A DNA stretch of 64,000 bases, taken from Pedobacter jeongneungensis. Its GTDB lineage: Bacteria; Bacteroidota; Bacteroidia; Sphingobacteriales; Sphingobacteriaceae. Position 1 is the first letter of the stretch. Every line of letters starts with the position of its first letter. A program made the translations under genes and the position numbers. Positions 63,877-64,000 of the stretch are shown one piece after another. The notes beneath the pieces were generated by a model, which worked only from the letters and a program-made list of their open reading frames with translations, ran no database searches and was not told the origin of the DNA. The stretch lies in assembly GCF_000633455.1 (NCBI RefSeq), contig NZ_AYMG01000034.1:58218-122217 (forward strand). The letters are read 5' to 3'.

Positions 63877-64000
63877 ATGAGTAGAAAAGTTAAGCATAGC
63901 TTAGAATTTAAATTGGCTATCGTCAATCAGATCTTAAAAGGAGATAAATCTCTGGCCACAATCTCAAGAGAAAATGGTATTGAACGTCGCATGGTGCTTC
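63877..64000 (+). CDS. IS3-type OrfA (transposase helix-turn-helix subunit), 5' part
   Basis: 41 codons seen, MSRKVKHSLEFKLAIVNQIL then KSLATISRENGIERRMVL, the beginning of an IS3/IS150-like OrfA helix-turn-helix protein that binds the element ends. Runs out of the window at the right edge. OrfA and OrfB of this family are usually fused by a -1 frameshift. The gene is oriented away from dnaB. Confidence 0.8.
   Translation, partial: MSRKVKHSLEFKLAIVNQILKGDKSLATISRENGIERRMVL

Larger units (their letters stand above)
63839..64000 (+). mobile_element. Left end of an IS3-family element (cut by window)
   Basis: Begins TGCCCCCAAAAAGTTAGACA, an end of the IS3 type. A hairpin TGCCCCC (63839-63845) / GGGGGCA (63865-63871) followed by ATTTTT lies at the tip, then the start of an OrfA. 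The right end and OrfB are outside the window. Confidence 0.75.

Noticed and set aside
1..64000. CRISPR array, tRNA or rRNA
   Set aside because: No spaced direct repeats with equal spacers and no cloverleaf or rRNA-like stretch were seen; the tandem 140-bp and 14-bp repeats are not CRISPR.

Overview
The window looks like a chromosomal stretch of a Bacteroidota bacterium of the Sphingobacteriaceae type (Pedobacter-like). Evidence seen in the sequence: AT-rich DNA, lack of obvious Shine-Dalgarno sites, many starts preceded by the Bacteroidota -7 promoter motif TAnnTTTG, a TonB-dependent receptor with a carboxypeptidase-like N-terminal domain, PD40/OmpA proteins, a ComEC without a recognisable metal-binding tail, a lone 48-residue basic protein of a Bacteroidota-wide type, and intergenic palindromic repeats. 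The genus is an inference; no rRNA or tRNA gene is visible. Most of the window is core genome.

Layout. 1-6.4 kb: TlpA-like thioredoxin lipoprotein and gatB (coupled), two paralogous Tyr-rich secreted proteins, alaS. 6.5-15.1 kb: MerR regulator, a helix-hairpin-helix/beta-barrel protein next to comEC, enoyl-CoA hydratase, a secreted DUF4412-like protein, dipeptidyl peptidase IV. 15.2-21.4 kb: the four-gene ligase-associated DNA repair set (exonuclease, ATP-dependent ligase, Lhr-like helicase, PdeM phosphoesterase), split by a repeat-filled gap. 21.4-27.9 kb (minus): thioredoxin, ferritin-like protein, 2-oxoacid dehydrogenase E2, cinA, lptD. 27.9-30.7 kb: two N-acetylmuramoyl-L-alanine amidases and an MlaD-type protein, so lptD, amidases and MlaD form an envelope block. 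31-35 kb: rnz, a STAS protein, purC, a small unknown gene, phoH, then a SAM hydrolase-family gene on the plus strand. 36-46 kb: a membrane-anchored coiled-coil protein, a 48-aa gene, serA, serC, TonB receptor, rpe, a small-protein/nucleotidyltransferase pair, pnp, rpsO. 46-56 kb: a decayed relative of that pair, thioesterase, MATE exporter, lepA, folD, Rieske protein, queE, OmpA/PD40 protein, zinc-ribbon protein. 56-62 kb: kdsA, recQ, kdsD, manC, rlmB. 62.2-63.8 kb: dnaB, followed after 38 bp by the left end of an IS3-type element that runs out of the window.

How the genes connect: kdsA and kdsD both feed Kdo synthesis and flank recQ; manC supplies GDP-mannose; lptD exports the finished LPS; serC and serA are successive serine-pathway genes; rpsO lies upstream of pnp as in many bacteria. 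The intergenic regions hold at least four families of dispersed repeats, including two 101-bp inverted-repeat elements in opposite orientation and a 140-bp tandem duplication that copied the 3' end of a thioesterase gene.

The best candidates for something less described are: the helix-hairpin-helix barrel protein paired with ComEC (possible DNA uptake across the outer membrane), the small-protein/nucleotidyltransferase cassette present once intact and once as a relic 3 kb away, and the repeat families. I found no CRISPR array, prophage or biosynthetic gene cluster.
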